Assembly: GCA_016808115.1 (NCBI GenBank)
Contig: JAEQBH010003872.1
Coordinates: 372,001 to 436,000, forward strand
Source: Tetrastigma voinierianum
Lineage: Eukaryota; Streptophyta; Magnoliopsida; Vitales; Vitaceae
DNA: 64,000 nt
Direction: 5' to 3'
Under the pieces are notes generated by a model. That model saw only the letters and a program-made list of their open reading frames with translations, did not search any database and was not told where the DNA came from. This document shows positions 49,108-60,052 of this stretch, one piece after another. Position numbers and translations under genes: made by a program. Numbering within the stretch: position 1 is the first letter of the stretch; every line of letters starts with the position of its first letter.

Positions 49108-52100
49108 CACTATAAGAAAAGACTTATCTAACGGTTACTAACTCATCGTATGTAAGCAGGCGTCATCAGCAACTTCCTAGTCTTATATGTCATCTATTGC
49201 AAAGTGTCAAGGTAGGTGTATCAAGAACTTTGACATATAAACAGCAACAATAGTCCTGTTTTTCTTGATTAATCAATATAACTTCTTTCTACCACCTCAT
49301 AATATGTCAAGGCTCGTGGCATGCTCGAACTCTCATACTATTTAGTGGATTGTATTTGGATTAGTGGAGTTTGATGCTACCTATTCTCTTGTAGGCAAAA
49401 CAATCTGCACACCCCAACCCGAATACCCATTGCTTCCTATAAGGATGTCAAATGAGGGTGTCACCTTAATACCATTAGTGGAGTCTTTCTACATATGCCA
49501 TGTACGCTCATATTCTATACTGGTCATATCATATATTTCATTCTATAATTTCTTTATCTATTCATTTGTGTATTCATATCTATTTCATTTAATATTCTTG
49601 TCATTCATTCTTCTCGCATAGCATTTTCAAGTATTTTCATATCATATCATTTCTTATCTATGTATGCAAACAAGTCTACTTGTCTTTTCACAGAAGCAAT
49701 TCTCCAGATTTTTCTGATTTACGCACTTTCTGATAGAATCATATGACTTAATGAAGTTTTATTGGTAAAGAGTGCTTCATAAGCTGTGGTATTGGCCAAT
49801 ATTGGAAAATTTTGCACATGGTGCGTAGTGGCTTTATCCAGCTCATGGGTGCCACCCGCACCGCTCATGGTGCTAAATTCTTCGCACCCATGCAAAAATT
49901 TTCCTGCTTAGGCCCTAACTCTGCATTTGTTATTAACTTTTTCGTCCGAACCCTGCTTCGAGGTTCTTTGACTCATGGAAAGCCCATTGAGTCAGCAATC
50001 CTAGATTTATGCCCGTGGGAGGACAAGTGGGGTTCACAAACTTGCTGAAATTTGAAAGTGGTGAACCCTCTGTTTTTGTAAAACCAGCTTTCTTTTCTCT
50101 GCTGTTTCCTTGTTTCTCGAGACCATCTAGTTATTTCATAATAGTCTAATAAGAGAATACAAAGAGTCTAGAGCATAACAGATACTACATGATAAGTGAT
50201 ACTAAAGAAAATTCTTCTTGAAAAAGAAGAAAAAGTCCCAGTAATCGAAATCGAAACTAAAACCAAAACAGGGGAAACCAAAGCAAACAGTGGCATGTTT
50301 ATTAACCTCAAAACCAAAATAAAGAAATCATCTGGTGAGAAGTAGCAGTTGCGCATACCTGGTCAGGCCCTTCACATATTTACCAAATTTTGGAACCGTA
50401 GAGGCTGCTTGTCTTCTCCTTCTTCGCCCCTTTTGTCAGGCTATCATTTTTCTCTATCCTCGTTTCGCTCTCGCTTCTTCTGTTGTCAAGACTTAGGAAG
50501 AAGGAACCCATTTGATAAACTCAAGGAGCAAGTCATTTGAAATGTGTGATAGAGTGGCTAGATGAAACCATTTTATAAGAAACCTAAAAGATCATTATGA
50601 AAAATAAGAATGTGTTATCTCAAAATCCTAACCTACCCACTCTTATAATCCCAAGGAGAAAAACTCAAGTTTTCTTCTCAAACCTAGCCTACCCATTTCC
50701 TTCAGAAGATATATAAAACCCAACCCCACCACCTTCCGTATTTGAAAAAGAAATCATCCGTAATAGTAATAAAATCAAACTAAAGATCCCTCCTGAATAT
50801 GGAAACCAATGTCCAAACAAGCCTGGGACGCACCATCAAAAACATGAAATACTCCGCAGGGCACCATCCCTCCTAAAACTCAAACAAGCTCTCGGGATGC
50901 ATATATGCCTCAAAGATATAAGTCAAATGGCACATCAAGAATCATCCATTCACCAAAACTTCCACCAATAGGAACCACATTCATTAAATCCTAATAAAAT
51001 TTCATTGTCTTAAATATAGCATATAAAAGAGAAAATACTAATGTTTTTTACCAATATCGACATAAAATTACTATGCCTTAGAAAGTATTGATATAGGTAA
51101 ATTCAAATATATATTTCTTGCTATATTGATTAATGGAGAAAGGATTTGAATTACAGAATACTCTTTAAAGAAAAAAGATCTCCCTCTATTGCAGATTGGA
51201 GAGAACATGAACCATGGGCACACATTGCTCTAATCCTGAATCAGAGCAAAAAAAATCAAGAAACGAGAAGCATATTATAGAGCAGGGAAAACACACAGAT
51301 CATGCATGTCAATCAAATAGCCTTAATTCTTTTATTTCACAAGATCCCAAGGAATCACGATGCATTTTAACATGAACATGTATAACCAGAATGAAAATAA
51401 ATTATTCAACGTTCATCCCTAAACCCCAGAAAGGTTTCCCGCAAAAGGCGCAAAGGAAGTATGTCATTGACACTCCAAAACATTAACAAACATTTTAAAA
51501 CCGCACAACTAATGTTTCACCATTGTCAGCATGATATATAGAGAGGAGGTTGCGGCTTGCTCAAGAAAAGTCATAGAATCTAAACTCCATGTGCGGAAGA
51601 AATGGAAAACCGGAAATGAAAAAGGGAAGGAGGGGGCGCGAAAAATAATCACTGTGTTTACGATCTTGAGATTGAGAACTTTCTATTCTCTAAGATGTTA
51701 AGAGAAAGACCCTTGCCTAATCTAATTTCATCGTAATCCTCTTCTATTCAATCAAGTCTTTGACATTCTTAAACCCACTAAACACACAAACCCTTGGGTG
51801 ACCAACCCAACGAATTTCAAAATACTAGAATCTACTCCTCATTGAGCTCGATGAATCTCGCACGCACCCACCTCGCCTTCCTCAACACAACTGCTCATGG
51901 CTTTCGAGAGAAAACAATTACGAACATCATCACCGTGAGATTCAGCCGCAGAACAACATGATAGAGGAGTTTCATCGACACATCACAAAGAGGTTTTTAT
52001 TGGTTTGCTCAGGTGAAAAGGAGAGGGAGAGAAGGGAGTGGGTGGGCGAGAGAATTTGCGAATGGGAGGCATATTAGGGTTAAATTCAAGAGGACTGATG

Positions 52101-52394
52101 ATGTGAAAAGAAGGAGGGAGGAAATTGGCGGTCTTTGAAAAAATGGGAGGGAGAGGGAATCTTGCTCTAAAAAAGGGAGATAGTGTAATTAAATACACAA
52201 TATTGACATATATAGTCATAAGTCAAGGTTCCATCATCCCAAATCATGGAACGACATAACAAGTTTTATGTATGTCATTATTGCTTTGAAGTAAGTTGTA
52301 TATGTCATAATTGCTAATTTAAATACACAATATTGACATATATTGTCATAAGTCAAGATAATATATGTCAAGAATTGCATTTTTTCTTGTAGTG
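49108..52394. mobile_element. CACTA (En/Spm-type) non-autonomous element
   Basis: The left end is CACTATAAGAAAAGA and the right end, reverse-complemented, is CACTACAAGAAAAAA. The 3-bp TSD CAT is perfect (49105-49107, 52395-52397). Removing the element joins the family A integrase codons ..CHWNEYLPLAEF. Subterminal repeats of the TATATGTCA/TGACATATA type occur in both ends (for example 49178, 49231, 52208, 52268, 52334), as expected for CACTA. There is no transposase. The interior (49260-52000) has no frame I recognise. A possible fragment with splice-like borders lies on the minus strand near 50356-50540. Confidence 0.93.
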
Positions 52395-53110
52395 CATTGG
52401 AATGAATATCTACCTTTGGCAGAGTTCACTTATAACAACAGCTATCACTCAAGCATTGACATGTCACCTTATGAGGCATTGTATGAGAAACAATGTCGCA
52501 CTCCATTATGTTGGAATGAGACTGGTGAAAGGAAATTATTAGTCCCGAGATTGTACAAACGATGCTGGACAAGGTTAATGTTATACGTGCTGTGTTGGCT
52601 GCTGATAGGCAAAGAGCTCGGCGCGACAAGCGTAGAAAGGACTGAGTTTGAGGTTGAAGATCAAGCATTCTTAAAGCTCTCTCCCAAAGGGCGTGGTACG
52701 CTTCGGGAAAGCGAGAAGCTAAGTCCGCTACATTGGACCTTTGAGATTGTCGAGAGGATAGTCCTAAAGTGGGCTTATAGATTAGATTGTCGAGGAGCTT
52801 TCTCGAAGTCCCTAATGTTTTCCACATATCTCCATGCTACGCAAGTATATCTCGATCTCTCATGTGTCTGGAGACACTGTGATCGAGGCCGAGGGATGAC
52901 TTATCCTACGAGGAGCACCAAGCAAGTGCATTCGGGTAGAGAAGCAGAAGGAGCTTCAACAAGACAATATCCTGAAGGTCCTATGGAGAAACCACCTGGG
53001 CCGAGGGAGGCGACTGGGGAGCAAAGGAGGACCAAATGCGAGCCAAGACTTCATCTCTTCCATGACATAGGTACGAATTCGTGGGATCTAAATTTTTCTT
53101 TTAAGGGAGG
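52395..53110 (+). pseudogene. Family A integrase C-terminal remnant
   Basis: This is the end of the family A polyprotein after the CACTA insertion. WNEYLPLAEFTYNNSYHSS (52396-52452), MSPYEALYEKQCRTPLCW (about 52459-52512) and GERKLL form the conserved region after the DDE core. Then EFEVEDQAFLKLSPKG (about 52647-52693) and, shifted, a GPY/F-like FEIVERI and YRLD, a chromodomain-like WRH.., and LFHDIGTN (53065-53090) near the C-terminus. It stays open for about 250 codons (52365-53120), but the alignment to the family runs through several compensating shifts. It ends directly before the purine tract and the 3' LTR. Confidence 0.8.
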
Positions 53111-53115
53111 CAGGT
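53101..53115 (+). promoter_or_regulatory. Polypurine tract of family A element
   Basis: TTAAGGGAGGCAGGT ends at the first base of the 3' LTR (TGTAAAATCT). Position and purine content fit the plus-strand primer of a gypsy element. Confidence 0.6.
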
Positions 53116-54882
53116 TGTAAAATCTAATTCATACCGCATAATACAAGTTTTTTAACACGTTTGACCAAGTTTGACTAAGTTTGACGAAATATGACCAACC
53201 ATAAGTATGTGGGCCCAAGTTGACTTTTTCAAGGATGAATTATTTTGGGTTGACTAAAACACCATTTCGTAGCTCCTCGTCGGGAGCACGAGTTCATAGA
53301 CTGTCAACGTCAAAATCCGATTTACGGATAAGAAGTTATGGCCTTAACAAGTTCAAACAGCTAAAGAGATTTTTATCGTTGTCCAAATCGGGCCTGGATT
53401 TTTACTCCTCAAACGCTAGGCTCTATGCCTAGCTTTGCGTGCCAAGTGAGGATCCAACCCCAAAACCCCGAGAGAAAATCCCAAACCCATGCACCCCAAA
53501 CCCGGGTCGCTTCAACCCGTCTCGTGCCATTCGTGCCGAGCCGTGGGAGCCGATTCCGGCCACCCCCATGCTACACGCGCCGACCAGGGAGGAGCGCCAC
53601 CACCGGAAGATCTTGGCCATGAAATTTCATGGCCAACCGTCACGGACGCCCTGGATCGGGGCCCAAGGACATGCGGGCGGTTACCGCCACCTTGGGCCGA
53701 TTTGCCATTTTCCCATTTCATTCCAGTCGACCGCTACCTCCTCCCACTATTTTTGGACCCTATGAACTCATTCCCGTGGTCCTTTTCTCCATATTCATCA
53801 CCGTTTGAAAGATACGATGAAATAAATTTGGCCCGATGGTCGATCGAAGCTCGCCACCACAAAGAACCTTTTTGACCAAGGTGCGGTAATCGATGTGTTC
53901 CTCGCTTCTTTGGGCTTTCCGATATAGTAGTTTTCATTTTCGGTCATTTATGGTAAATACCAAAATGTTTGACCGAAATGAGCCACCAATGGGTCAAATT
54001 AAGAAAATTGAAGTGTTTGACATTGAATCGATATTTTTATGATTTATTAGAAGGTTCAATTTTGAAAAATCTGCCTCCGGGTGAAAAGCCCCAATTTTGG
54101 GTACCGGGTCTATAGGGCACACTATATAATTGGACCTGTTGGAGTCCAATTTAGATAATTTCATAGTTCTAAAAATTATTCTAAGACATTCAGCATCCCA
54201 ATGTCTCGTTGTTATTTGAGCCTAAATGGTATTTTTATTATATTACAGTAATCACGCTCGGAAGTTGAGACGATCCTGGCAGGGGAGCAGATCGAAAGCA
54301 TCTGTAGTTTGTGAGTGCTTTATAATGCTTAAATAAGCTGGGGTGTTATTATGATATATAATATGGTTAATTATTTTATATATACATGATTTGATCGTAA
54401 TGGTCGGGTTAAGTGCATAAAGATAATTATCTCGCTTATATAAAACGAGTTATCATTTCCATGAATTTTGTCAACCATTTTAAATATTTGGAAATTTTAC
54501 TGAGTTCATGGATAAATTTGTGGCCTTCAAATATTGTGGTACATGGATTGAGGTTTTAAACCACTTTGAAAATTATTGATTTAAGAAATGGATTTTGAGA
54601 GTGTTATGATTTTAAGCATGTTAAATATTGTCAAAGTTTACGTGCTTAAAATTGGTTATGGTGAATATTTTATTGTGGTATTTCTCGATTTCGGCATGAA
54701 TTGATGAATTGAAATTCATCAATATATTTGATTGAGTGGTTGAAACTAAATTTATAAATTCTTAATTTATAATACAGTATCGTTGGAAAAGTATATGTGA
54801 ATAAGGATACTGTGTTAGTTGTTATAAATTGATGTACCATATAGTACCAGAGTTCGATTCAGTATTTATATTACAGTGCAAT

Positions 54883-55030
54883 GGGTTTGCCACGGTGTAG
54901 TGAGGTTGGTTTCATCCAACGGTTGTGCACTGGGTTTGCCACGGTGTCGTGAGGTTGGTTTCATCCAACGGTTGTGCACTGGGTTTGCCATGGTGTCGTG
55001 AGGTTGGTTTCACTCCAACTGCTATAAGGA
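54883..55030 (+). repeat. 49-bp tandem repeat in the family A 3' LTR
   Basis: Three units start at 54883, 54932 and 54981. Each opens GGGTTTGCCA.GGTGT.GTGA and ends with a TTGTGCACT-like string (lost in the last unit). The 5' LTR has a single equivalent (about 34888-34930). Confidence 0.85.
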
Positions 55031-55246
55031 TATTTCCACAGCCGCAGGTTGGTCTCTAACCCAACGGCTATATATTATTTCCACTGTCGTGAGGTGTTGG
55101 CTTCACCTAAACGGTCATACATTATTTCACGGCCAGAGTCGGGTTTACCCGGATGGTTCATCATCATGTATTATTATTATTATTATTACTAATGAATACC
55201 TTTCATGTTTCGGGGGTCGTGGAGGTGTCCCACAGTTTATGATGGG

Positions 55247-55351
55247 TATATGGTATGGTACATCGTTGGTTTATATGGTATGGTACATCGTTGGTTTATA
55301 TGGTATGGTACATTGTTGGTTTCTATGGTGTGGTACATTGTTGGTTTCTGA
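55247..55351 (+). repeat. 26-bp tandem repeat in the family A 3' LTR
   Basis: Four units of TATATGGTATGGTACATCGT plus TGGTTT, the last ones drifting (TTCTATGGTGTGGTACATTG). The 5' LTR has three, with the middle one degraded (35124-35205). Confidence 0.85.
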
Positions 55352-56091
55352 GTAAGCTATAACCATTTCAATATTTATGGTTATTGTATTTCAAGATCAT
55401 TCTTATGACATGATGTTCATATAATTCATGCTCGATTTTGATGTTGTGAATAAAATCAGGTTATAATTTTCTTAATAATAATTTCGGTTAAATTTTTGAG
55501 CATGAATCTCATATTGTTGGCTTGATATAAGTTTGGGTTTTGTGAAATGATCTTAAATGGGAACCTTGCAAAGAATGCAATGCAGGTCTCAAAGAAGGAA
55601 ATTTCAAAATGAAAACATTATTTTCCTTATAAATTATACCAATCACTCAGATTTGGCTATCTCACGCTTTATTGTTTTAAATCCGTCTCCTAGGTCCGTA
55701 CTGTAGAGACTACTCACTACTACAAATTTCTACATCACTCTTTCTTACGACAAATTTAGTAATTCTATCTTATCTATTTGTCTTTATTTTATCGACTTAT
55801 GTATTTTCATTTGTACTCTCTAAATTCGCAGAAACACTCTGTATGCCTCGATCTTAGCATCAACTCATAAGGAGTCTTTATTATGTGTGTTTAGGTTATG
55901 ACCTACAAGTAGCATAGGTCGGTTGTGGATTTGAGACTGCCAGGATCTTTATATATATTTGATGTATTATATTGTCGCATGTGTTTCATTTTCTTCTTAA
56001 AGGTTCCATCGATATTTCCTGGATCGCTCCAAAGGTGATTTCACTAGCAGACCACCCGAAATCCCCGAGGGGTATCCTGCCTGGTCTTGCT

Positions 56092-56772
56092 ACCACGGCC
56101 TCAATCAACTCCAAGCATTTACAAAAACACCTTGGTCTAAACAAGAATCCAAGATATGCAACCCCTACCTCACGGAGTTTGTCGAAACTCCAAGAAACCG
56201 CAGGCTCACTGCCAAGGCTCCCTTACTCCGGGAACAACTTTCCTTGTTGTCTGCCGAAACCGACATTCGATTGGACGAAATCTGTATAGGCGCGATCTCT
56301 CTCTCTCTTCTAAAAAACTAAAACCCTAAGCCATCAAGATTCCATTTCCCCCAAAGATCGCACGCTTTTGTTCACAAGGAGATGAACACCGGCTCATCTT
56401 TTTGTCTCTCTTCTATTAACATTTCCTTTGTTCCCATCATGTCCCTTCTTCCGTGATTTTTGACACTGCACTATCTCGGCCATCCATTTCCATCCTCTCT
56501 ACCATGCAACATATGTCACATGAGTGCATGTTATAGGCGACTTTGTCACATCACATTGGCTTCACTAAGACCCGACACCCTAGCTCGAAAAACGTGCAAA
56601 TTCTGACTGTCTCGGAATTCGACGAAATTCGACGTGGTAACTAGATTTTTCGAGACGATTCTAACGGTGAAATCCGTTTTGTCATTCGAGATCTAATTTT
56701 TTTTTTTTGGATTTTTACCGAAATTACGATTTTGCCTTTTTTAAGAAAATTGGAATTTTCTCGGGTCTTACA
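56092..56772 (-). repeat. 3' LTR of the old minus-strand family B element, part 2
   Basis: This continues 33100 across the family A insertion: CCTCAATCAACTC..AAG.ATTTACAAAA.CAC and CCCCTACCTCACGGAGTTTGTCGAAACTCC also occur at 62930-63000 and 61405-61433. On the minus strand the LTR begins TGTAAGACCC at 56772, directly after purine tract TAAGGAGGGGAGAA (plus-strand 56773-56786). Confidence 0.78.
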
Positions 56773-56786
56773 TTCTCCCCTCCTTA
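56773..56786 (-). promoter_or_regulatory. Polypurine tract of minus-strand family B element
   Basis: On the minus strand TAAGGAGGGGAGAA abuts the LTR start TGTAAGACCC. This fixes the orientation of the old element and shows that its 3' LTR is the left one. Confidence 0.65.
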
Positions 56787-58100
56787 AAAAGAATTTCGGA
56801 TCAAAATTCTACGCATATACGCATCCAACCACGTGCATATGTAACCTCACCCAACTCCAAGACCGTGTCGGGTATGACAACCTGGCTAAGGTCTCATTTA
56901 TCGAAATAAACGCGATGGTCAGTTAACTCATCCATGTCAAGAATGACATCAACACCCAATATGTCTACCACCCTACGGTCCACCATGAGCCAGAATCAAT
57001 CGAGATCCTCGACTCAATGCATCTCGACACATCTTACCAACTCTCACCCTAGATCCTAGGGAAGAATTTCCCATCATCTCTCTAAAGGCCTCAACCTCTA
57101 AGCCCAAACATATCACACAAGATGCATTAATGAATGAACATGATGAATCCAATTCAAACGCTAATCTAGGCAACAAGTGCAAAGGTAAAACGCATTCCGT
57201 CTTATTTCTATTAGTCCTAACGCTACCGTCAGATCACGAGGCCTCGCTCCTAGACAATCTCTCCTCATATGCCCAGGCTGGCGACAATGATAGCACGTAA
57301 TCTGCCTAGCATGACCCAAACTCTCGACCTGCAAATCCTGTCCCCGACCCTGACCTGCCCTTTGGCTTTAGCCTATATGGCCTGGCCTCGTGCCTACCAG
57401 CGTGTGGCCGGTGTGGCAACTGAACTCCGATACCGGTCCCCGACCCATACTACAGCTGAGGAACAACCGTGTCCTCTCCCGGTCCCACCGCCGACCGGGA
57501 CTAATACCGTCCTAAACCCCGGGATCCCGTCTCCCAAGGGCAATCCTCCTCATGTGTCCGGGCTGTTGGCAATGGTAGCACACCATCCCGCCCACTCCGG
57601 TCGGGCAACCCTAACTCGCTCCTTGACCGATTATCGGGACCGAGGTGTCCCATCAATTGGGATTCCGCCTTCGCGGGCAATCCCACGAAAGTGTCCAAAG
57701 CATCAGAAATAACACATCATCGCCCGCTCGACCAAATGTCCCATCCTCGCCTGGGTTTTGATGAGACTCCGCCCCGTCTGGATATCCTTGTGAAACGTAA
57801 GTCTTCTCGGCTTCTTTTTCCGGTCGGTTAAGATGGATCTTCCTTCCTCTTAGTACCAAAGATCTATCCCGGATAAGCTTCTCGCGATAACATCTACCTC
57901 TCTCCCTATGGTCATAGTCGTCCCGACTCCAGAGTCCACTCCTCCCAACCATCGGAGGACGCATGTACTTCTAAACACCGGGAGGTCCCAGCCACCCGCC
58001 CCGGTTCACCTCTCTGCATAAGCCTCAGGCAATAAATTCGGCGATCAATCCCTACAGCCTCAAGCAAAGGCCCGATGGCGTGCCTGGTGGTGCCCGACTA
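56787..58100 (-). pseudogene. Family B gag-protease remnant (minus-strand element)
   Basis: Reading leftwards, two zinc knuckles come first: 57580-57537 (CYHCQQPGHMRR, with a one-base loss before the last Cys) and 57295-57254 (CYHCRQPGHMRRDC, complete). About 285 bp of a Gly/Arg-rich gag tail lie between them. The aspartic protease follows on 57182-56870: the active-site region reads FELDSSCSFINASCV, so Asp-Ser is followed by Ser where Gly is required, and then ICLGLEVEAFREM and GSRVRVGKMCRD follow. A degraded GMDW-like stretch follows. The reading ends about 100 bp before the polypurine tract: RT, RNase H and integrase are absent. The gag N-terminus (57650-58100) is too shifted to read. Confidence 0.75.
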
Positions 58101-59750
58101 AAGCACTCCGCGGACGACCTCTACGTCCTTACCCTTGACTAGCCATCTACACATGTCAAATGACAAGTTAATATTCGATGCAGTATCTCTAAGGCGTAAC
58201 CATAGCCCCGAGACACTATTCAAATATCAGAAAATATTTCATACATAATCTCCATGCATTCTATGGTAATGCAAGGCCATAATTTCATATATTAAATCAA
58301 AATCAACAACAAAAATTTTATTTTAGAAAATTTTCATTTTTAAAAGATTCTTATTTGATTTGATTTGATTTATTTTATTTTTTAAATATTTTATTTTATT
58401 TTGAAAAATCTCGTGAACAAGTGTCATGAACAAGTTCCAAACACCGATCCCAAATAGCAGAATCGGTGGGTCAAGACTGGTCAAGTTCATAGGTGTACAC
58501 CCAACACTCGTTGCCCTGACGGCGCTACCAGCCGCATGCACTTCCGCCGTGTCGTGGCACGCAGGCTCTGACCGTGGTCATGGCGCACACAAGACCGTGT
58601 CGTGGCTTGTGGTCGGCCGTGTCGCAGCCTAGCCCCCGCTTGCCTCCGTGACCGCGCCCGCATTTCGCGTGCCTCCCAACCGTATTGCGCATTGTATCGT
58701 CGTGTAGGGCGCCGTGTCGCGCCGAAGGCCGTGATCGTGCGCCATGCACCGCGGTCATGGGATTGCCTCACTTTATACAACCCAACGACCAGCTTCCTTT
58801 AGGTCAGACGCACCCACAAGGCCCCCTCAAAGAAGATTAAATTTGTATCGCGACTCTCCTCGCCGCTTCACACTCTCGCTTACGATATAACCGATTGTAT
58901 CGTGACACACCTCAGCGGCCAAGCCGCTCCTCCCCGTCACGATACAATTTATCGTAGATCACACATACCCTTACTCCGTCAGTGCCACGCCGCATGGCCG
59001 CAGATACCGCGACGCTACCGGCCGCAAACGAGGCCATTGGCCGATCCGCAGTGGCGCCCGGGCAACATGTCGCAGGGCTTCATCGCGCGCCCACCCCGAC
59101 CCGTCTCGTGTCGATGGCACCATCCGTATCGTGACCCAAAGATTGAATCTGGGGCGCAGAGCCCATTCCAGCTCCTGCAAACACCTTTTTTTTTTCCCCA
59201 CATTTTCTTTTTCTCTCATTCCGGCTACTGGAAAAACCACCCAAAAAAAATATAATTTTTTTTTTCTCATTTTCCAATAAACCAAATAAATTTCTTAAAA
59301 TTTATTTTATCAATTTATTTTTCCAGTTTTACACACTGTAAAACCTTAAAAACAAATTTCTTCTACACATTTTTTTTTCATTTAATTCTGGACCATTTTG
59401 TCCAAAATTTCTCGCACAACTTGTTTCCACACTAACCCTAGTGTTCAACATATTATTTTTTTCTTATGTGCTATTCACCAAGCACACAAATCACACAATC
59501 CATAACATCAATCACAACAATCACACAATCACATAAAACACAATGCATGGAGTGTTCTAGTCATGTCCCGTGATTTCCTAGGTAATCAAATACTTAAACT
59601 CTAACATCGAGCCACCAAGAGGTGATGTTCTTACACCTTTCGACCATGGCCTAAACCCAAGTCCCCCAAGCCCTAGGTAATCGTATACCTAACTTATTGA
59701 TACTAAGCTCTTGTGGTATTTTAAGCAAACCCAAAGCCTCGATACTGCCG
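58101..59750 (-). other. Untranslated leader of the minus-strand family B element
   Basis: From right to left this mirrors 41184-42456: a GT-rich zone with TGTGATTGTGTGATTGTTGT (plus-strand complement about 59500-59545), a GC-rich block (about 58490-59160), then an AT-rich block (58305-58410). Arg-rich frames in the GC block (58487-58780, 58971-59285) are composition artefacts. The base run CGGCAGTATCGAGGC next to the LTR end (59750 leftwards) could be a degraded tRNA primer site. Confidence 0.6.
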
Positions 59751-60052
59751 TGACGCCCAAATCCGAGGTGTCCGCTGACAACCCGTCAACTCGCGGAATC
59801 TATATATCTCAGACACGAGACACACACATGAGTGGGGGCCAGCCACTGAGCCTACATGTCATACTCATCCAAATACATTCAACCAATTATATTACATGGT
59901 TCAAGAGTTACTACATCACTCTTACTTCAAACATATATTAAAATCTACAATTCTAATACATGTTATACCAAAACTTCGAAGCCACAACCCAGCTTTCTTC
60001 AAAATCGGCCTCTAAGATGAGCCGTCTTCGAATGCTCCCTCGCACCGGTAAA
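59751..60052 (-). repeat. 5' LTR of the minus-strand family B element, distal part
   Basis: TGACGCCC (complement of the CA-type LTR end) starts at 59751, and the sequence follows 31876-32175 closely. It is interrupted at 60053 by a second family B LTR and resumes at 62013. Confidence 0.75.

Larger units (their letters stand above)
33101..56091 (+). mobile_element. Family A Ty3/gypsy retrotransposon (long-LTR, Tekay/Del-like) with two nested insertions
   Basis: LTRs of about 2.85 and 2.98 kb (33101-35948, 53116-56091) bracket an internal region whose pieces read gag, protease, RT, RNase H, integrase in gypsy order. TSD: ACCAT (33096-33100) against ACCAC (56092-56096). A purine tract AAGGGAGGCAGG precedes the 3' LTR. 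A TGGTA at 35951 may be the start of an initiator-Met PBS, but the rest does not match. A family B element interrupts RNase H (38898-48093) and a CACTA element interrupts integrase (49108-52394). Without them the internal part is about 4.7 kb. All coding parts are frame-broken. Confidence 0.85.
53116..56091 (+). repeat. Family A 3' LTR
   Basis: This pairs with 33101-35948 but is longer, mainly because of two internal tandem-repeat expansions (54883-55030 and 55247-55351). It ends near TTGCT before ACCAC. The middle AT-rich part is almost identical to the 5' LTR. Confidence 0.82.

Noticed and set aside
50356..50540. NOI/RIN4-like gene fragment in the CACTA element
   Set aside because: Only about ten residues resemble the VPKFGxW box and the key Trp is Tyr. 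Kept as a remark in the CACTA finding, not annotated.
58487..59285. Arg/Gly-rich open frames on both strands
   Set aside because: They overlap each other in the GC-rich leader of a retrotransposon; the frames arise from composition.
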